A DNA stretch of 64,000 bases, from the NCBI GenBank assembly GCA_951799445.1, contig OX637293.1:13640001-13704000 (forward strand). Reading direction: 5' to 3'. This document shows, in pieces, positions 1-11,962 of this stretch. The notes under the pieces are model-generated. The model had not been told where the DNA came from. It was given only the letters and a program-made list of their open reading frames with translations, and ran no database searches. Position 1 is the stretch's first letter. Each line of letters begins with the position of its first letter. This DNA comes from Pseudisothecium myosuroides (lineage: Eukaryota; Streptophyta; Bryopsida; Hypnales; Lembophyllaceae). A program made the translations under genes and the position numbers.

Positions 1-350
1 GGAATTCTAAATCTAACTCTAGGACCCGACCTAGTGGCCTCGCTGTGGATCCCTCGGACCAAATTAGCCATGATTTGCCACTTCCTAACTAGGATTTAGC
101 CCTCTGGGGCTATCTGACTCGCATCCTCCAAATCTGGCCATTTAGTTATTTATATTCCATTTTTAGGCCAGATTTGGGGGATTCTAAGTAAAAACACAAA
201 TCTAGACCAAATACTATAATGGGTATGACACAACCCTATTTCGGTTCTACACTCTTTTTATGGGTTTTTGTATACTTTTATCAACTTTAAATTGCAAATT
301 TCCAAAAAAAATAATTCTACGAGTCCCAAGTGACAAATTGGAAGCTCACA
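1..350 (-). mobile_element. LTR fragment of a gypsy-type element, cut by the window edge
   Basis: Read on the minus strand, this begins TGTGAGCTTCC at 350 and aligns over its whole length, with many mismatches and small indels, to the plus-strand sequence starting TGTGAGCTCCC at 50259. Similarity begins exactly at the TG in both copies and the flanks differ, as expected for an LTR start. The 5' flank here is the trihelix gene, so the element inserted into that gene's 3' end. The rest of the LTR lies beyond base 1. Confidence 0.65.
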
Positions 351-534
351 GCAGCGAAGGAGAGCTCGGGTGAAACGGTGATCTCAGGGGATTTGATGAC
401 CTCGGCAGTGTTGGGGCGTTGCGGGGAAACGTCGACGTGGGCAGTGAGTTGGCACTGTCACTGGCCACTGTCTCATCTTCAAGCACCTCCAAGACATCGT
501 CTGCATTAGGTTCACTCTCAACCTCCTCTGTGTC
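351..534 (-). pseudogene. Open frame beyond the stop of the trihelix gene, cut by an LTR
   Basis: After the TAA at 535..537 the same frame stays open for about 61 codons. It has an acidic, then Ser/Pro-rich composition (for example EEVESEPNADD), and then meets the LTR at 350, whose first bases supply the next stop (TGA, 346..348). This looks like the original C-terminus of the trihelix protein. Either the TAA is a premature stop (CAA to TAA is one transition) or the gene ends naturally at 535 and the open frame is chance. Confidence 0.45.
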
Positions 535-1760
535 TTACTTTTGCCCTTCACGGCTGCCCTGGAAATTGCCGTCTGATGGAAATCGAAGATCACGAATGTG
601 AAGGGGCTGCATCTGTGGTCTGTTGCCAAACCAGTCGTTTATTGCAACAAAGAATTCTTGACCAAATTGTCGGGGAAGCCCTTGTGCCTTCCATTCAGTT
701 GCATTCATCTTCCAGTAATTAGAAACTTCACGTCCTATGCGAGATGAGTAGTCTGCGAGCTTCTTGTAATCTGGTCCAACCTGATTCCACTTCGTCTTAC
801 AGGCTGCACCATCATGCACGCAAGGGGAGCAATCGGCAGCCATGACGTGTTCTGAAATTCGTTGCCACTTGGTGCTGTCGGGAATCATCAAGTGCCGGGA
901 GTCACGAACTTCCAACTCGTGCAGGTACATGTCTCTCTTCGCTTGTATTAAAGCCAGAACTTCTGCAGATGCCCAGTTTGGACCTCGATCCTTTCTGGGA
1001 CGTTTTGCTTGGCTGGGGCCGCTAGGGCTTTCTTGGGCAGCGGGGACAGGCTGCGCAACAGTCCCCCTTGAAGACGCGGATGGAGGCAGGCCGCCCAGGC
1101 TACTGAAAGCAGAGTTCCCTGCAAGACACAACAACAAACGCAGCTGTGAGTTGTTGACTACAAAGTTTTTCTTGGTGCACGTCATGTGCAGCAAGAGTGG
1201 TTTCCCGAATCCAGGTGATTGCTGACACGGACACTATAGGAATGAGAAGTAGGAGAAAAGGACAGCATTCAAAGTTCAGTGCTTCCTCATTCGTCAGCTT
1301 AACACATTCTGGTCTTAAAATTTGATGTTGTATGCCTCTTCAAAGGATGGCAGGTCATCAGTGAAATACGACATATATAAATTGCGGAATAAAACGGCAA
1401 GTCAAGACGCCTTGGATGCTGCTGCGGAGCCACTCTCTGAAGACAGCGGAGCTACACGTGGAGGCATGTGCAATCGGGTTTTACTATGAGCCTAGCAACT
1501 TCGAAGTGGACAGGACTCCAGCGACTGTAAGTGTTTCCTCCGGTCATGTTTTCACTTTCAGCTGTCAATGAGCATTCACTCATGGAGGCATCAGAGTGTG
1601 TGTTGTTGTTTTGCAAGTCAGTGATCTAAGGAGACGCTATGAAACTGAATTCTGGCTCGCAGGAGATTTTTAGAAAGGTCAGTGGGGACATACCTGATAC
1701 GGGCCTTGCTGTTGGACGGATTGGGCCTCCTTGACGTTGTGGTCCGTGTGGAGAGTCCAT
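535..1760 (-). CDS. Trihelix / Myb-SANT-like DNA-binding protein, two exons
   Basis: Exon 1 is 1760..1694 (ATG at 1760, donor CAG|GTATGT). Exon 2 starts at 1118 after a pyrimidine-rich acceptor (TGTGTCTTGCAG) and reads to TAA at 535..537. Phases match (1 nt plus 2 nt), giving 216 residues. A Pro/Ser/Arg-rich leader and a basic stretch (KRPRKDRG) precede a trihelix-type domain with spaced tryptophans (NWASAEV, KWQRI, CKTKWNQV) and a following amphipathic helix (SNYWKM). Members of this family bind GT-rich DNA and act as nuclear regulators, or serve as the Myb-like partner in PIF/Harbinger transposons; nothing nearby resembles a Harbinger transposase. The frame continues after the stop to an LTR insertion at 350, so the gene may be truncated. 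Splicing is inferred from the sequence. Confidence 0.7.
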
Positions 1761-3649
1761 AGCATTCAAATTTTCAATCCTGCTCAAGTGCAAAGATCAC
1801 GTCAGCCTTAAAACTCTCTGACATTGTGTTCACTTTGTAGGACGACAGAACTGTGCGCCACTGCGAATGACGGAGCTGCTGTGGAAGTCAGCAGAACGCT
1901 ATGGCACTTCTTACACACGCTGGCTACAGCTTCCATCATCGGCAATGACAAGGAATGCAACAATCTTAATTGTCCACGAGATCTTACACATCTGCACTAT
2001 TTTCAGTACTCGTTTGTCTAGCAAAACAGCCTTCTCTTTGACCGACACGACTGCACTGCTGTAAGTACTTCCCAACTACTGTGATTGTCTGCAAGGAATT
2101 GCTACTGAAGGGCCATGACAGCTCTTCACGTTGACAATGGAATTCCACCAAAAACACACGTTCATTTCCGGAAGTCAATGCTGAAACCTACAGCAGGAAA
2201 TGCTCTGAAGTTCAAAAAGCATTCACCTGATCAGATGACGTTCAATTTACAATTCCCGTCCGCAATGAGGTCGTCAGATGGACTCGCACGTGATGCACTA
2301 GCTAGCGCAGCGTATGATCCTCCCAGCGTCCGCAGTAGTCGCTTCGCCAGAATTCCGCCAAATGCGTAGACAAAGCAACTACAGGGACGGGCTTCCTCTT
2401 CACGTAAAACCTGGAATTAAAATAACCTTTTTCATGGAGCCGCCACTCTCGGCTCTTAATTACTGGCGACTCTTTCATAATGGCCCACCCTCTGGCCACG
2501 TATATAAAAGCGTTCTTATTCCTCTGAAATCTCCGTTTTCCCAAGATCAACAACTTCTTCATTAAAAATGGACGTCAAATTAATTTTGCCCACTGGCAGC
2601 CGTAGCACCGCTCTTTTTTGGCCTCCACCAAACCACAAACGTAGGTTCGGTCACTAAGATGCGCTGCTGCTGTGAATCCTCTATCACTTGCAGACCGCTG
2701 TCCCGCCTAACACCCCCTGTTTAATGACAGGTGGGAACATACCTTTAGCTGCTGAGTTTTCCTTTAGCCTTTTGTTGTGGAGTATTGTATACACAAATCA
2801 CTACTCTTTAAAATTTGTGTTGAGGACAGGGGAGTCTCTACTTCAAAACATGGCCTCTATACAGTCCACACAAAGCAGTCAGGTTTTGATAATTTGGTTT
2901 CTTCATTTCTTGTTCTATATCATCTGGTATTATATTTGGACTTTCGCAGGGTTGTTTGTTTCTAAGCTATTTGATGTGACAACGATAACAAGTTATTAGC
3001 ACTGAAGACACCTCGCATACGTTCTGTGACAAACTAACAGTCTGTTGTGGTACATGGGTGCAGGTGAGGTGCTAATACTCATGAAATCTCTTAGAAGATT
3101 CAAACAGGGTTTATTTCCTTTACCCAACTTTAGTCCCAATTAAAAAAAAAGATTTGTATAGTATTATGGAATTTCCATGAGATGTTTGAGTGCTTCCTAT
3201 GAAGCTATTTTATTACACTATAGTGAACCTTGTTCCTCATCTCTTATGATACATGGTTATAGGGTTACATGAGGAATACCTGTTTCGTTTAGAAAATAAG
3301 ACTGTTCCTGTGTTTACTCTATATATTTTTGTCACTACTTGATGGCTCTATAATTTGCTATTTTGAATCTAATGAGATCATACAGCTCAGATGAGTCAAT
3401 ATGCAAAATACTGTGATGGAACTGTGATTGAAATAGACATTTGATCGATTTGACTGAAAATAAGGAGTACTTGTTCAAGTAGCTATTCTGCATTTGGAAT
3501 TGAGAAGATCAGATAAGTGCTCTTGTGTAAAAGAGATGTTCCAAGAAAAGGTTTTTTTTTTGGGTAGTGACGGATCTCGAGGCCTTATGGAGGCCTAATT
3601 TTCCTCCTAGTGCATTCAAAACTAACCTTGTGAATTTTTTTTTTTAATC
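1761..3649. other. Gene-poor stretch with one TATA-like site
   Basis: I see only short chance ORFs. The part nearest 1760 should hold the trihelix promoter. TATATAAAAG at 2501..2510 is a good plus-strand TATA box, and an ATG at 2569 opens a reading frame of only about 29 codons. No recognisable product follows. Confidence 0.4.
2501..2510 (+). promoter_or_regulatory. TATA-like box
   Basis: TATATAAAAG lies in a moderately GC-rich context. There is no convincing downstream gene, so it could be a relic or a promoter for non-coding RNA. Confidence 0.3.
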
Positions 3650-4290
3650 CAATCTTGATCACCACACCAAATTTCAATTTAAAAAAACAAAAATTATATT
3701 TTTGGTAAAAAAAAATTATATTTTTTTTGTATTACATAATAATTGATTGAAGAATATGGGTGATGAATTTTAAAATTTTTATTGTGCAAATATTTAAGAA
3801 ACATCAATGTGCACATCTCACTTTGAGGGAAAAACCACATTACCTAGGAAATTTTTTGTACTATAGAGAATTAAATGTCAAGGTGTCACTAATCAAAAAT
3901 TTGTACAACAATTTTTTTCTAAATTATAATTAGATTTTGGTAAACCAATTGAACCATCGTGCTCAAAGATATAGTAGTATTCATCATACAAAGATCAATT
4001 GGTAAAATATAATTACAATTTAGATGTATCTATTTAATAAAATTTGGAAGGCATTACCTTGACGTTGAATTCTCCGTAGTGTAAATTTTTTCCTACATAA
4101 TGTGTTTTTTCCCTCAAATTGAGATGTGAACATTGATGTTTCTTAAATATTTGCACAATAAAAATTTAAGAATTCATCATCCATATTTTTCAATCAATTA
4201 TTATGTAATGCAATGAAAAACACATGAAACAATTCACCAAAAATGAATTTTTTGTTTTTCTAAATTGAAATTTTGTGTGTTGGTTAGTTT
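3650..4290. repeat. Long foldback repeat (MITE-like), arms about 260 bp
   Basis: Left arm about 3650..3935 and right arm about 4025..4290 are inverted copies. For example, TATTTAAGAAACATCAATG at 3790 is the reverse complement of CATTGATGTTTCTTAAATA at 4133. Arms are about 80-85% identical by eye, with a loop near 90 bp. There is no coding capacity. It is probably a non-autonomous foldback DNA element; termini and target duplication are not clear. Confidence 0.7.
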
Positions 4291-4904
4291 TGAAAAATAG
4301 GTCTGAAGAGGTCAAATTTTCAAATATATTTTTGTAAGTCGAAATTGGGAATTACCTCACTTCACCTAGGGCACTCTTTACCTCTTCACACTAATTGAAT
4401 GAACTATCCACTGATGAAACTTAGATGAAAATCATATGATTAGAGATACTATGAAAAAAGTGTAAATCATGCTATATTGATTATATTTGAAATATTGCAA
4501 AATTCCAATAATTTTTAAAGTGCATATCCCTCAGGAACCAGGGAATAGTCTAAATTTTCAAAAGTGTAAATATGTATTATAAAAAAACCTCAAAATAACA
4601 ATTTCATGATGATTTTCAAACAAAAGTTGTAACCTAAAGCTTTTTTCAACTAAAATGTGCTTGTTTATTTTAGGACAAGTATATATAAAATGGAAATTTT
4701 GTTATATTGACAATTTTAGGTGCCTCCATCATAAAGTTCATAGGTGTCACTTATACTAGTAGAAAGTGAATTTGTAATGTGATCCATACATCATATCCAT
4801 ATAATTAGATCAACTAATGCAATAATCATTATTTTCCAACAAAATTTGAAACCAAGATTTAAAAATAAAAAAATAATTTTAGAAGCTATTTACCCCAAAA
4901 TGAC

Positions 4905-5480
4905 CCTGAGGGCAAAATGTGTCCTTGACCAATTTTTGAAGTTAGATAAAACCTTACCAAATTACTATTTTTAGTAGTTTATATTTTTGAAAAATTCTTT
5001 TTGAAGTTTAGTTTTTGCTTCAAAAATTTGATTTTGAAAATGATTGATTATGATTTTTCTATTCAAGATTTTGTGCACAGGTGTCCATTGCAATTTTGAC
5101 TTTTTGTAGTGTTGAAAGCTCTTGGGAATGAGCCTCAAATACACTAGGTTTTTGAGAAAAAATCACATTAGAAATTCATTTAAAAAAATTTCAGAGTAGA
5201 TTTTGAGAAGTCATAAATTGATTGAGGTTATGCATGTTAGGCCCTTTAACCTCATATTTTTTGGGTGACCAACTTTTTAGATTTGACATGTGAAAAGGAG
5301 GATTGAAAGACTCCAAATCACTTTCACAGTTTTAACACCCTCATGATCAAACATTATAATCTTTCAATATTTAAGGGATATTGTTTTATTCTTTCTAATG
5401 TGATCTCTAACATGTCTAGTTTGATTTTATATGGTTACAATTCAAAATAATTGATACAACATATCAAAATGTTGGCTTTT
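4905..5480 (-). repeat. Dispersed AT-rich repeat, copy 1
   Basis: This segment reappears in inverted orientation at about 38463..39010, inside the giant transposon. Shared stretches include CCTAACATGCATAA and AATCTAAAAAGTTGGTCACC. Neither copy has a long ORF. It shows that the AT-rich filler in and outside the transposon belongs to the same genomic repeat pool. Confidence 0.6.
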
Positions 5481-6559
5481 TGTTCAATTTAGAGCAAATT
5501 TTTAGAAGCTTAAGAAATTCCAAGGTCATTTTGGGGTTAAATAGTCAATTAAAATAACTTCAAAAATTATTTTTCAAAAATTCAAAAGTATAAGGTATCA
5601 TTTATTTTTTACATTTGTATATTTTGTTGAGCTTCTTACAAAATTTCTTCAATTCTTCTAGATTTGGAAACAATTGTTGTTCACCATTTGAGCATTCAGG
5701 TATAAAAAAAGACAATCTATTCAAAACAATACTCCAAACAAGTCAAAAGGGTATATCAAAATACCTTTGAAGATTCAACAAAGAAATAGTGAGTATTCAA
5801 TATTTTTTCACAATTCTATTGATTCACAATTAAAATATATTATCAAATTCTTTATATTTTCGTATGGAGTACCAAAAATAACACAGTAGACTAAATTGGT
5901 TTTGATAGTTTTATGATGCTTTCACTTCTATGTGAAAAAAAACTACATTGTAGGATTATCATTGCCTTGTTATTAAACTAAAAGCAATCAAAAACTTCAG
6001 ATTCTATGTTGAAAGCAGTTTTTCAGAAGTCAAAAGCTTGCTTCCCCCACTTTTTACCAGCGCCTCCCTAAAATTTTGTCATTTAACAATTGTAATTCTC
6101 TTCTTGCAACTATTGCACACATCCATGTAGAATTTTGAAAATTCGTTTTGTCTTGTATGCAAGGTTAAGGTGACTCTAGGTACATGAAAGTTCGCCCAAA
6201 GTAAATTAAAAAGAAATAAAAATAAACATGAAAAAGGATCATGTACAAGTGAATGAAAGCTACCGTACATTAGATTTAGATTCATTAGGCCCCATACAAA
6301 ATCATTTCAATTTTTGGTAAATTTGTTCTCATTAACTCGACTTAGAATTTTTTGAAGTTCATTTTATAGGCTTCAGAATTATTCGTGACCTTTAACAATA
6401 TTCACGACTTTACCGGTACTCACGGCTTGGGCTTCCTAGAATTTTTGAGGATTAAGATGATTTTCATTAATATTTTCTACAGTATATTCTATTATGCCAC
6501 ATTATAATTTCTGAAAATGCCATATTTCATTAGATGCCATATTTAATTATATTTGAATT

Positions 6560-6783
6560 ATTTTTAGACCATGACATTGGAAGCGCGAGCGGCGATAGGG
6601 ACCCTTTCTGTCCTGCTTCATTCCCACGAGAGTGACGAGCGTCCATTTCGCAGCAAGAGCTCCGCCCATCTTCCCGCACCCCATCAATCGTCGTCATCGT
6701 CCTCTCCATCTCTCGTAAGCGCTCTCCCTGCTCCTCGATCTCTGCATTTCCGCCGTTTTTCGCCGTTTTTCCTCTTCTTCTCG
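6560..6783 (+). promoter_or_regulatory. Promoter and first, non-coding exon of the mitochondrial protein gene
   Basis: Composition shifts abruptly from AT-rich to GC- and CT-rich at about 6575, with long CT runs (TCGTCATCGTCCTCTCC) typical of plant TSS regions and 5'UTRs. A strong donor, TCG|GTAAGT, lies at 6783/6784 and pairs with the acceptor GTGTGCAG at 7821/7822. That gives a 5'UTR intron of about 1 kb, common in highly expressed plant genes. Confidence 0.55.
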
Positions 6784-7833
6784 GTAAGTGTTTCCGCTCG
6801 AAATACTGATTGAAATTGTGGATTGGTGAAATTGCTTGATGTTAGGGAAGGTACACTCTTAGGGTTTCTTCCGGATGTTCTGTTCTGTTCTGTGAATTGG
6901 TTTCGAATCCTTTCATCTTGTGGTTACGGTTTGCTTCCTTTTTTGTGTTTAGGTTTCTGGGGGAATTAGGGTAAACTACTAGTGCCTTGTTTGTCGCTGT
7001 GTGGAGAGGGTGGTGCGTATCTTGATTTAGGACGAGTTTTCGTTTCGGCTCTCGAGGTAAGGTAGGGGTCACTATGAGATCGTTTAACCAATATGTAGGA
7101 GGTGTGATTTTCGGAAGATCGGCACAAACTCTCTCGAGAGGTTGATTTTTTTTTTATCACTATCTTATGTAATTTCGAAGTTGGAGATTGTAGATCAGTG
7201 TAAGTGGGGGTAGAGAATTTAATTTGTGTTTAAAGATCAGTGGCCGTAGACGTATAGGGTTGTCACACTCCAACCATGCTCCAACCAGTTGTATGAAGCA
7301 CAAGAGTGACTGAGCTATAAGTCTAATGTGAGTTGCTGGAGAGTGAGTTTAGGAGACGGGATCTACTCCTTAGGTTAAGCCATGGAACTCTTCTCTTGAG
7401 TAGAAGGTTTTGGATTGAAGGTGACATCGTGATATTGTTTCTGTTCCCGCTTAAAATTGCAATAACTTTCTTTTCAGGAACTACTTTGTGGCATGTGTGA
7501 TTGACGCTCTGAAGTTCCGGAAAGTTGCTTTTGGAATCATTCCGCGTGGTTAGGAGGTGTCCAATCTGATTTCTCAGAGCTTCGCAGTCTTGATTTCAAT
7601 AATTTGAAGCTTCCTGCACAATTTTTATTTTTATTTACTTTTTTTATGATGGAGTCAATTTTTAAAGATTTTCTGTCCTTTGTCTTTTCGTCTTCTTTGT
7701 CCTGGAGTTCTCCGTACTCTGCATTTTGCGAGGCATTGTAGCTTCTGGTTGCTTTCTCCCTTGATTCGAGTTTTCGCACGAGTCTAACGATAGCCTTTAT
7801 TTTTCCCGTTTCAAGTGTGCAGTGTCTGGCATC

Positions 7834-8100
7834 ATGGCGGCACCTTTAAGGCATCTGGCGAGCATGAAGGTCAAGGACGTTCCCACCTACGTGAAGTCAT
7901 CCCTTTCCCGGGAGAAGGTGATGAAGGACACGTGGTCGTGGTTGTACAATTACAACGAGAAGTACATTCAGACGGGCAGCATCAGGCCTCTCATGGATGT
8001 GATGATCTCTGTTGGATTCCTCTCCTACGCTATTTCCTGGCCCACGGAGATCCGGCATTTGCGTCATGAGGAGGAAGCAGCGAAGCATGCTAAGCACTAA
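7834..8100 (+). CDS. Small mitochondrial membrane protein, probable ATP synthase Fo subunit (f-like)
   Basis: Encodes 88 residues from ATG 7834 in a strong context (A at -3, G at +4), just after a splice acceptor (GTGTGCAG, 7815..7822) that ends the 5'UTR intron. The N-terminus (MAAPLRHLASMKVKDVP) is basic and hydroxylated. A single hydrophobic segment (residues about 57-73) is followed by a charged His/Glu-rich tail (RHEEEAAKHAKH). Size, the PTYVK motif and one membrane span near the C-terminus fit a small accessory Fo subunit of plant mitochondrial ATP synthase in the inner membrane. The subunit name rests on memory of the family. The frame is intact and this is the only clearly ordinary housekeeping gene in the window. 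Confidence 0.6.
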   Translation: MAAPLRHLASMKVKDVPTYVKSSLSREKVMKDTWSWLYNYNEKYIQTGSIRPLMDVMISVGFLSYAISWPTEIRHLRHEEEAAKHAKH

Positions 8101-9267
8101 ATCGATGCTCCAGTAGTTTTGTTTCCTACTGGTTAGATGCATTCCACTCTGGTTGTGAAGGGTACATAGTAAACATGTAGAGCCTTTATCGTGTTTATCC
8201 CTCTTCTGAAAATTCTCCGCCTATTCTACTGTACAATATCAATGTGCAGTGAATTGGAATAGGTCTTTTTGGATTGTGAACAAGATTTGTTCGTGATGAT
8301 CAAAATAAAGCAAGTCGGAGATATTGCCCGAACTGGTGCACCTTGGGTTCGAATAAACTGGATTATGGTTGCTATGCATATGATATGCTTCTCGTAATGC
8401 AGAGGTCACTATGATAACATCGTTGTGCTTCAGACTTGAATTTGATTGCACCGAGGTTGCTGTTTCTTTTCCATTTTGTGACGTATCAGATAACTGAATT
8501 GATCCAAACAAGTCCATGGATCTTGCGTCATTCACTGGAAGTGGGTAGCGAGGTAGATGAGCGACTAGCTACATTCTAGCTTGCATTTGACAGCTTTGTC
8601 CATCGTTACTGTAGTCTCGAGGCTTGCATAGCAATGAATTTGACCAAATTTGCAAACTTGGAACTCCATGTCGATGCGTATTCTAATGAAAAAATTTCAT
8701 GGCAGGGTCCTGGGGACCTTGCTAATGGCATCATTTTGGTGAATCGCACCCAATGACGGGTGGCAGAGCTGGTCTGCAGAAGGAGCGATTTCGTAATGGC
8801 AGTACAGAAGACGGGCTAAGTTAGCACTTGTATTTTGCCCAATTTGGCAACCAATATTGCAATTGACGGAATAGGAATTGTGAGGTTTGACACTCCCATA
8901 CCGATCATTTGGTACCACTTTCTTTGCTGCCTTCGCAATGCTCAACCCTTTCTAATGTCACACTGTCAAATGCAGAAGTGTATGCAATTGTTTGCAGAAG
9001 CAAAACACGTCCCACGTACTGACATTGTAAATGAGTCACACATCTGAATGAACAACTAAGGTACACATACCCAAAATTACCCCCAAGTACATTTGTTACA
9101 TTGTAGTGAAAACTGTGAAGGGTTGCATTATGACTTTTTGAGTGTTGTAACTTCAAGGAACATTTCCATGCAATTTAGACACCCATGGCAAAAGGGTCAT
9201 TTGGATTATTCCACAATTTGAAGGGATGCTTTTGGATTATCATTGCAATTATGTAGGGAGTTCAAAG
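8101..9267. other. 3'UTR of the mitochondrial protein gene, then gene-free DNA
   Basis: The first 200-300 bases are T-rich with AATAAA-like signals (AAAATAAAG near 8302) and probably form the 3'UTR. I see no further gene; the open frames here are short and unrecognisable. Confidence 0.4.
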
Positions 9268-9376
9268 AACCACATTAGAATCAAAGTGGACAAGAATAGT
9301 ACTCCTTGGGGACAACAATGCCAAACCACATTAGAATCAAAGTGGACAAGAATAGTATTCCTTGGAGACAACAATG
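9268..9376. repeat. 53-bp tandem duplication
   Basis: Copies at 9268..9320 and 9324..9376 begin AACCACATTAGAATCAAAG and differ at only about two positions, so the duplication is recent. Confidence 0.85.
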
Positions 9377-10098
9377 AGCAGCTAATGAAATGGAGTTGAC
9401 CAAAATACTCGTGGAAAAATCTTTGATTTGTTGTTCTATTGCAAAAATAAAATCTTGAATTTCATCAATCTACACAATGGACAACAATGGATCATCTTAC
9501 CTTACCACATGTCAAGTTTATAATACATGTGCAAGGAATCCATTTGTTTAGACTCCAAAGGCAATTCTAATATCTAAAGTTCTCTATCACTAAGGTAAGC
9601 AAATGAATTATAAATTCTAGCCCAATTTGGATCCCTGATCTAGAAACTAATTTTAGGATGGAAGTAGGGCTTAAAAGGTGAATTCAAAAGCCACCATTTT
9701 ATGAAATCAATGAGCGCCTTCGATATAATGGCAAAAGGTTCATACATTATTTAACAATGTGAAGGGACACTTTTGGATTGCCATTAGAATGGCATAGGAA
9801 ATTAAAAAAGCCACCCTTAGCGTCCTTAAAGGCAAGAGTAGTTTTCCTTAAGGTTTGTAATGGCAAACTATTGTGATTTTGCTTTGACATCCTAAGTAAT
9901 GTTTGTTTGTTTTCAAAAATGAGTTGACCAAAATATATATAAAATACTCTTTGACTTGATCTGATTTTGCTTAAAGTTTTGTAAATCTTATAAATGGAAT
10001 TATATGAACTAGGTCTATAAAGGATCTACAATAGGCTTCCAATCTTCCTAGTTTACAATATTTAATCCCTAAAGGACCAGCATGCAGTGTTTGGCAAC
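9377..10098. other. AT-rich gene-free stretch ending in a TTAA-type repeat end
   Basis: No coding signal. Near 10057 the string TTAATCCCTAAAGGACC matches the end of the TTAA-flanked repeat family described at 27158..28092. The truncated gypsy LTR begins about 40 bp later. Confidence 0.4.
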
Positions 10099-10294
10099 AT
10101 AGCAATTCCAACTAGGGTTTTGTTTTGTTTCCTCCATTATCCGAATTAGCAAGTCTTAGGAGCATAGAAAAGATCCATTGCTTGGAAGGCACAATGGATT
10201 GGCGCTAGACACCCGTAGATCGAGTCAGAACGGTTAATTACCGAGAGCCTGGTTGTGCTCGCTTCTTTACCAAGGGTGGGTAAACAAGCGCTCA
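10099..10294 (+). mobile_element. Gypsy element 5' end: truncated LTR, primer-binding site and leader
   Basis: This 196-bp block matches 54607..54802 without gaps and with only about six differences. The likely LTR end is CACA at 10193, followed by a primer-binding site TGGCGCTAGACACCC at 10200..10214, a form common in plant gypsy elements. Most of the LTR and all of gag and protease are missing: leader passes directly into a late part of pol at 10299. Confidence 0.65.
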
Positions 10295-10298
10295 CATA

Positions 10299-11193
10299 AT
10301 GGTGCGTCTTCCGAGAGCCCTAGGCCTACTTTCGGGCCTGGCCAGTTATATTGACGAGTGGGTCGACGACGACGGCGTTGACCACCCCTTTGCACCGTGC
10401 GAGGTAAAGTATGGGCCATTGCCTATTCCACAGTGCATCCGGACCTGGTTCACGGCGGCGACGTCTGTGCCCAAGGAAGGATCCTCCTCCATGGTTGAGG
10501 AGGAGGCTGATCTAGAACTCCTAGGGGAGGAACACGGCCACAACCTAGTATCACTGGTAGACGACATTGCGATGGAGGATGTCTACCACCTTCAAATCAA
10601 TGGAACTCAGGAAATGTCCTGGGAGACCATACCATTAGAGGAAGAGATTCTTCCCAACTTGCACTTCCGCAGGACCTCCGAGGGCTTGCAGGTGGGATCC
10701 GATCTACCATCCTACCCCCCGGTACCTAACGATTGGTACCATGGGCCGAGCGATCCGGTCCACGTCCAGGCATCCGATTGGAAAGAAATTGATGTCTCCT
10801 TCCCCGGCGAGGATACTAAGCTGATCAAGGTCGGTATGCACCTCGAAGGCGAAAAACTGGAGGAATACCGAGCCTTAATCATGAAGTATCGGGATGTCTT
10901 CGCATGGTCCTATCTCGAGCTTAGAGGTGTCCCATCTCACATTGTCCAGCATACCATTCCGGTCAAGCCCGACGTCCTGCCAGTACGACAACGGCAGAGA
11001 CGGATGAATCCGTCCCTCCAGCTGATCGTGAAGGCCGAGATCGAACCGTTATTGGCCGCTAAGTTCATCCGACCCGTGGAGATCACCGACTGGGTTTCTC
11101 CCATGGTCTTAATAAAGAAGAAGAACGGGAAACTGCGGGTATGTGTAGATTATCGACAGCTGAACAAGAACACCAGGAAGGACCACTTCCCTT
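10299..11193 (+). pseudogene. Ty3/gypsy pol, 5' part (N-terminal reverse transcriptase), interrupted
   Basis: The frame encodes a spacer and then the first reverse transcriptase blocks: DVFAWSY, FIRPVEITDWVSPMVLIKKK, LRVCVDYRQLNK and KDHFP. The style fits the Athila/Tat side of plant gypsy elements. The frame then enters foreign DNA at 11194 (the giant transposon) and resumes with the next conserved block at 44712. The apparent ORF to 11294 is therefore chimeric at its end. Gag and protease are absent, so this copy was defective before or independently of the insertion. Confidence 0.9.
11186..11193. repeat. Target-site duplication, left copy (CTTCCCTT)
   Basis: The eight bases are repeated exactly at 44704..44711. 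Removing one copy together with 11194..44703 restores an uninterrupted gypsy reading frame. Confidence 0.95.
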
Positions 11194-11205
11194 CAGGGTT
11201 GTCTT
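11194..11205 (+). repeat. Left terminal inverted repeat
   Basis: CAGGGTTGTCTT, perfect inverted match to 44692..44703. Similarity beyond it is patchy (CCCCGAC versus GTCTGAC). Confidence 0.93.
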
Positions 11206-11370
11206 CCCCGACCTGTCGACAACTCGACAAACACGACGTCACAGACAGACATGAGCCCCCCCGTCCGTCTAGTAAAGTCAACTTTTATCCTTGACTTTTT
11301 TTTAATTACCCTCCATTTACCTTAGCCTAGTTGGACGCCATGTGGCATCCACATGGCACAGTGCAAGGGC

Positions 11371-11790
11371 GCATGCGGGTGAAATGGGACTTCGGGTGGA
11401 GGGCGACTGCGGGGGCAAGGCGACCGCGGGTAGGGCGACTTCTCCTCGGGGGCGACTTCGGGTCAAGGGCGACTTCGGGTACAGGCTGGTCCAATTTGGA
11501 CCAGAGGTCGCCCAAGTCGATCCGCGGTCTCCCAGCAGCATGCGCACGCGCCCCGTACCCGCGGTCTCCAACCGGACCAGCACGCGCCCCTTCCCGCGGT
11601 CGCCAGCTCTCCCTGCGCGCGCCCTCCCGCACCCGCGGTCTCCGGACGACCTGCACGCGCCCCACCCGACCCGCGGTCTCCCTGTCGACCCGCACGCGCC
11701 CTTGGACCAGCGGTCGCCAGCCGCGGTCTAGCACCCGACCCGAGTTATTTTCTCGACCTGCACGCGCCCCTTGGACCAGCGGTCGCGTTC
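11371..11790. promoter_or_regulatory. GC-rich motif island 1 (left end and RING gene promoter)
   Basis: From 11390 to about 11480 the plus strand carries GGGCGACTTCGGGT-type units, facing the left terminus. From about 11500 to 11780 the opposite orientation appears (ACCCGCGGTCTCC, CACGCGCCC), facing the RING gene. CTATAAATCC near 11789 is a plausible TATA box. The island thus looks both subterminal and promoter-like. Confidence 0.65.
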
Positions 11791-11962
11791 CTATAAATCC
11801 GTCGCCCGTGTTCTTTTTTGGTACCTTCCTTCTTCACTTGGGCTATACGGCTTGTACCCATTCGTGGCTACATGCGATACCTTAAGTGAAGAAAAATAAC
11901 TATTTTTATTATCTACGGTTGCGGTTTTGGATTTTGGCGAGCCTCACGGTGGACATTTACTC

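Noticed and set aside
2688..2999. 103-codon hydrophobic ORF as a membrane protein
   Set aside because: It begins with TTG, not ATG, has no splice or promoter support, and its composition is that of T-rich DNA.
10299..11294. A complete 331-codon gene
   Set aside because: The last 34 codons are giant-transposon end sequence; the real frame is gypsy pol continuing at 44712.
11317..11885. Several overlapping Arg/Pro/Thr-rich ORFs on both strands in motif island 1
   Set aside because: They are translations of the GC-rich repeat, with no domain and equivalent frames open on both strands.
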